Below are positions 61,113 through 64,000 of a DNA stretch of 64,000 nucleotides, piece after piece (position 1 is the stretch's first letter; each line of letters starts with the position of its first letter). Source of the stretch: an uncultured Paracoccaceae bacterium (GTDB lineage: Bacteria > Pseudomonadota > Alphaproteobacteria > Rhodobacterales > Rhodobacteraceae); NCBI GenBank assembly GCA_937864535.1, contig CALMJS010000019.1:186001-250000 (forward strand), given 5' to 3'. Position numbers and translations under genes: made by a program. The notes beneath the pieces are model-generated. The model was not told the DNA's origin, made no database searches, and saw nothing but the letters and a program-made list of their open reading frames with translations.

Positions 61113-61325
61113 ATGTTCCAGCGTATCATCAGCCGTATGCAGGCCGCCCAGCAAATCCGTGCCGCCCAGATCACCGCGCAGCACCTGTCGTCCGCCGATT
61201 TCGCCGCGCTCGGCACCACCCGCGCCGCCTATCTGGCGCAGGCCCGTCAGGCCGCTGCCGCCGATCTGGCCCGTGCGCAGATTGCACCGGCACAGACCAA
61301 CCTGCCCGCTGGCCTGCCCGCCTGA
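61113..61325 (+). CDS. Small alanine/glutamine-rich protein of unknown function
   Basis: A 70-residue open frame with a good AAAGGAG ribosome site at proper spacing, placed between a terminator and the convergent acuI gene, where no larger gene competes. The sequence is helical and amphipathic (QAAQQIRAAQITAQHLSSAD), with no Cys, Trp or signal peptide. Codon use resembles its neighbours. Its stop abuts that of acuI. I do not recognise the family. Confidence 0.6.
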   Translation: MFQRIISRMQAAQQIRAAQITAQHLSSADFAALGTTRAAYLAQARQAAAADLARAQIAPAQTNLPAGLPA

Positions 61326-62318
61326 TCACTCTAGTTCCGGCGCGACGGGGACAACCACCCGCCCGCGCACCTGGCCTGACAGGAATTTCGGCGCGGTGTC
61401 GATGACCTGATCGAACGGGACCTCGACCGTCAGCGCATCCAGCTTGGCCATATCCAGTTCCGCCGCCAGTGCCGCCCACGCGGCCCGGCGGATCGGACCG
61501 GGAACCATCACGCTGTCCACCCCCGCCAGCGTCACCCCGCGCAGGATGAACGGCGCGACCGTCGTCGGCAGGTCCATCCCCGCCGCCAATCCGCAGGCCG
61601 CGACCGTGCCGCCATAGCGGATCATCGACAGCAGATTCGCCAGAACCGTACTGCCCGCGACATCCACCGCGCCTGCCCAGCGTTCCTTGGACAGGGGGCG
61701 CGCCTTGCCGGTCAATTCCGTACGATCCACGATGCTGCTGGCGCCCAGCCCACGCAGGAACTCGGCCTCTTCGGCGCGGCCCGTCACCGCCGCCACGTGA
61801 TATCCCCGCCCGGCCAAGAGCGCCGTCGCCACCGATCCCACGCCGCCTGCCGCGCCGGTCACCGCGACCTCGCCGCTGTCGGGGCGCACCCCGTGCCGTT
61901 CCAGCGCCTGCACACAGAGCATCGCCGTATAACCCGCCGTGCCAATCGCCATGGCGCGGCGCATCGAAATCCCCTCGGGCAGCGGCACCAGCCAGTCGCC
62001 CTTGACCCGCGCCTGTTTCGCCAGCCCGCCCCAATGGGTTTCACCGACGCCCCAGCCATTCAGGATCACCCGGTCACCGGGGGCATAGTCGGCATGGCTG
62101 CTCTCGATCACCACCCCGACAAAGTCGATCCCCGGCACCATCGGGAAACTGCGCACCACCGGCGCCGCGCCGGTCATCGCCAGCGCGTCCTTGTAATTCA
62201 GGGTCGAATAGCCCACCTGCACCAGCACATCACCAGCGGGCAACTGGTCAGGCGACACTTGGGTTCTGGTCACGGTCTGGGTATCGCCGTCTTTGGCGAT
62301 TACGATAGCATCGAACAT
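61326..62318 (-). CDS. acuI: Acryloyl-CoA reductase / YhdH-type quinone oxidoreductase
   Basis: A 330-residue MDR enzyme without zinc ligands. Motifs are [10 protein letters not shown] near residue 40, [24 protein letters not shown], and the NADPH-binding [11 protein letters not shown]. This pattern is that of AcuI/YhdH, which reduces acryloyl-CoA to propionyl-CoA with NADPH and is common in marine Rhodobacterales for DMSP and propionate metabolism. No DMSP lyase gene is in the window, so it may serve as general acrylate detoxification. AGGAGAGG precedes the start. Confidence 0.88.
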   Translation of the reverse strand: MFDAIVIAKDGDTQTVTRTQVSPDQLPAGDVLVQVGYSTLNYKDALAMTGAAPVVRSFPMVPGIDFVGVVIESSHADYAPGDRVILNGWGVGETHWGGLAKQARVKGDWLVPLPEGISMRRAMAIGTAGYTAMLCVQALERHGVRPDSGEVAVTGAAGGVGSVATALLAGRGYHVAAVTGRAEEAEFLRGLGASSIVDRTELTGKARPLSKERWAGAVDVAGSTVLANLLSMIRYGGTVAACGLAAGMDLPTTVAPFILRGVTLAGVDSVMVPGPIRRAAWAALAAELDMAKLDALTVEVPFDQVIDTAPKFLSGQVRGRVVVPVAPELE

Positions 62319-62406
62319 GGGGCCTCTCCTCTTTGACCCGCAGGTTCAGAGACCCCGCAGCGTAATGCAAGCCCCCCGAACCCATTCCAATCGCATAGAC
62401 GCCACG

Positions 62407-64000
62407 TCAGGCCTGCCAGATCACCGCGCCGTCACACAGGGTCATCGCAGCCCGCGCCGTGCCCAGTTGATCGACCGGCATATCGTGCAGCCGGTGATCC
62501 ATCACCACGATATCGGCCATCATGCCGGGGATCAGACTGCCCAGCCGGTGTTCGTCGAACCCGGCATAGGCCCCGCCGCGCGTGTAATACTCCAGCGCCT
62601 GATCCAGCGTCACGCGGTTGTCGGGGCCGTCTTCGGTGAACTTGGGCCGCGTCATCGCCGCCTGAACCCCGCGCATCGGGTTGATATCCGCCACCGGCCA
62701 GTCCGAGGCAAAGGCGATCGGCACCCCCGCCTCGCGCAGCGCCGCCACCGGAAACGCCCCGTCCCAGCGGGCCGCGCCGACACGCTTGCGCCACGGGTCC
62801 CACGGGAAATCCATCGCCGCGGGCGGGTGCGACGGCTGCATCGACGCCACCACGCCCAAGTCCCTGATCCGTGGCAGGTCGTCGGGGTGCAGCACCTCGA
62901 TATGTTCGATGCGGTGGCGGCTGTCGCGGGGTCCGTTCGCCTCGCGCGCGGTCTGATAGCCGTCCAGCACGCGGCGCACGGCGGCATCGCCGATGGCATG
63001 CACGCTGATCTGTAGCCCGCGCCGATCCGCCTCTATGGCGATTTCGTTGAACCGCTCGACACTATGCAGCGCATCGCCGCGCAAACCCGGCTCGTCGGCG
63101 TAATCCTCCAGGAAAAACGCGGTGCCACTGTCCACAACACCGTCCATGAACAGCTTGACCCGACCGGACCGCAGCTTGTCACTGTTGAACTGCCGCTGCA
63201 TCAGCGACGCCTCTTTCAGCGAAGAGACAGGTTTCTCCGGCGTCAGGTGGAACGGGACTTCGGTGCGGCAGATCAGATCGCCACCGGCCTCCAGTTCGGC
63301 CAGCAGGTCGAGTTGATAGAAATTCCCGTCCATATTGTGCAAGGAGGTAAAGCCGAACGACGCGCAATAGGCCAGCCCGCTGCGCATCAGGTCCAGATCG
63401 AACGCCCGCTCGGCCGGTGTGACATCCCGCGCGGGTTCCGATCCGGTAAAGCCCAGATCTTCGCGCCCGCCGGTGCTGCGCAGGGCCAGAACCGCCGTAT
63501 AGGCATAAAATTCCAGCAATTCCCCCGTCGCCAGCCCGTCCGGCCCCATGACGATCTCATTGCCAATCGGCATCTCGCGGCCATGCAGAACCCCGGCGCG
63601 GTCCAGCGCGATGGTATTGGCCCATGCCGTATGGTGATCGCCCGCAATCAGGATGACCGGACGGTCGGGCAGCGCCTGATCCAGATCGTGCCGCGTCACC
63701 GATTGCCCCGGCCCCATCAGGTTGTAATCCGCCGCCTTGCAGATCAGCAGGGTTTCGCGCGGATTGTCCGCCGCATATTGGCGCAGCAGCGGGGTAAGTT
63801 GCTCTAGCCCCTGCACACCATCCAGTTGCAACAGTTGCAGACCCATCGCACCGGAAAACAGATGCAAATGCGCCTCGACAAAGCCGGGCAGCACGGTGTT
63901 GCCCTGCGCATCGATCCTCCGTGTCTGCGGCCCGACCAGCGCGGCAATCTCGGCGTTCGATCCCACGGCCATGATGGATCGACCCGCGATCGCCACCGCC
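62407..64000 (-). CDS. YtcJ-like amidohydrolase, N-terminus beyond window
   Basis: The last 531 codons of an amidohydrolase family 3 protein; translation continues past the right edge (about 20-40 residues missing by family length). The metal site is GFVEAHLHLFSG near the start, with HAIGDAAVRRVLDGY, HRIEHIEVLHP and FASDWPVADINPMRG farther on. YtcJ/NfdA-type enzymes hydrolyse N-substituted amides or formamides. No signal peptide can be judged. It is separated from acuI by 88 bases with nothing notable. Confidence 0.85.
   Translation of the reverse strand, partial: AVAIAGRSIMAVGSNAEIAALVGPQTRRIDAQGNTVLPGFVEAHLHLFSGAMGLQLLQLDGVQGLEQLTPLLRQYAADNPRETLLICKAADYNLMGPGQSVTRHDLDQALPDRPVILIAGDHHTAWANTIALDRAGVLHGREMPIGNEIVMGPDGLATGELLEFYAYTAVLALRSTGGREDLGFTGSEPARDVTPAERAFDLDLMRSGLAYCASFGFTSLHNMDGNFYQLDLLAELEAGGDLICRTEVPFHLTPEKPVSSLKEASLMQRQFNSDKLRSGRVKLFMDGVVDSGTAFFLEDYADEPGLRGDALHSVERFNEIAIEADRRGLQISVHAIGDAAVRRVLDGYQTAREANGPRDSRHRIEHIEVLHPDDLPRIRDLGVVASMQPSHPPAAMDFPWDPWRKRVGAARWDGAFPVAALREAGVPIAFASDWPVADINPMRGVQAAMTRPKFTEDGPDNRVTLDQALEYYTRGGAYAGFDEHRLGSLIPGMMADIVVMDHRLHDMPVDQLGTARAAMTLCDGAVIWQA

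Overview
The window is dense, high-GC bacterial chromosome. Gene content points to an alphaproteobacterium of the Rhodobacterales (Roseobacter-type): a Mur/Fur-type regulator divergent from a sitABCD manganese transporter, an AcuI-type acryloyl-CoA reductase, a TRAP transporter, many oxidoreductases for acidic sugars, and tightly overlapping operons. This is inferred from gene families; there is no rRNA or other phylogenetic marker. I saw no tRNA, rRNA, CRISPR array, insertion sequence or prophage gene.

Region A (1-14280) is an aromatic catabolism island built around hydroxyquinol. It holds the start of a PhlG-like carbon-carbon hydrolase with a divergent MarR gene, a TetR gene, a TfdB-like phenol hydroxylase with a divergent LysR gene, and a second TetR gene facing a nine-gene operon. 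That operon encodes an MhpA-like hydroxylase, maleylacetate reductase, a five-gene branched-chain-amino-acid-type ABC importer, hydroxyquinol 1,2-dioxygenase and a small tautomerase-like protein. A probable route is acylated or free phenols to hydroxyquinol, maleylacetate and 3-oxoadipate.

Region B (14302-22565) is an arabinoside uptake and hydrolysis operon read leftwards: an ArsR-type regulator with a large extra domain, GH51 arabinofuranosidase, a sugar ABC importer and a PQQ-type sugar dehydrogenase. Three ATCC-N7-GGAT sites lie in front of the regulator and the hydrolase gene. Region C (22633-24087) is a decayed acyl-CoA synthetase fused by deletion to the end of an enoyl-CoA hydratase. 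Region D (24084-28148) is sitABCD with mur.

Region E (28229-56769) is a large sugar-acid regulon. It holds the tetronate pathway (LtnD/DenD, OtnI, OtnK, OtnC), XylD- and XylX-like Weimberg enzymes, IdnD/IdnO, an enolase-superfamily dehydratase, a UxaA-family dehydratase, several SDR and 3-hydroxyisobutyrate-dehydrogenase-like enzymes, an LRA6-like hydrolase and a TRAP importer. Five perfect palindromes with the core TGGTATACCA stand in four promoter regions, next to a single GntR/FadR-type regulator. Together they suggest one regulator for about 28 genes.

Region F (56788-64000) holds a LysR gene, an SDR/dehydrogenase pair divergent from a SAF-type oxidoreductase with an LTTR box between them, a small protein gene, acuI, and the downstream part of a YtcJ-like amidohydrolase that runs off the window.
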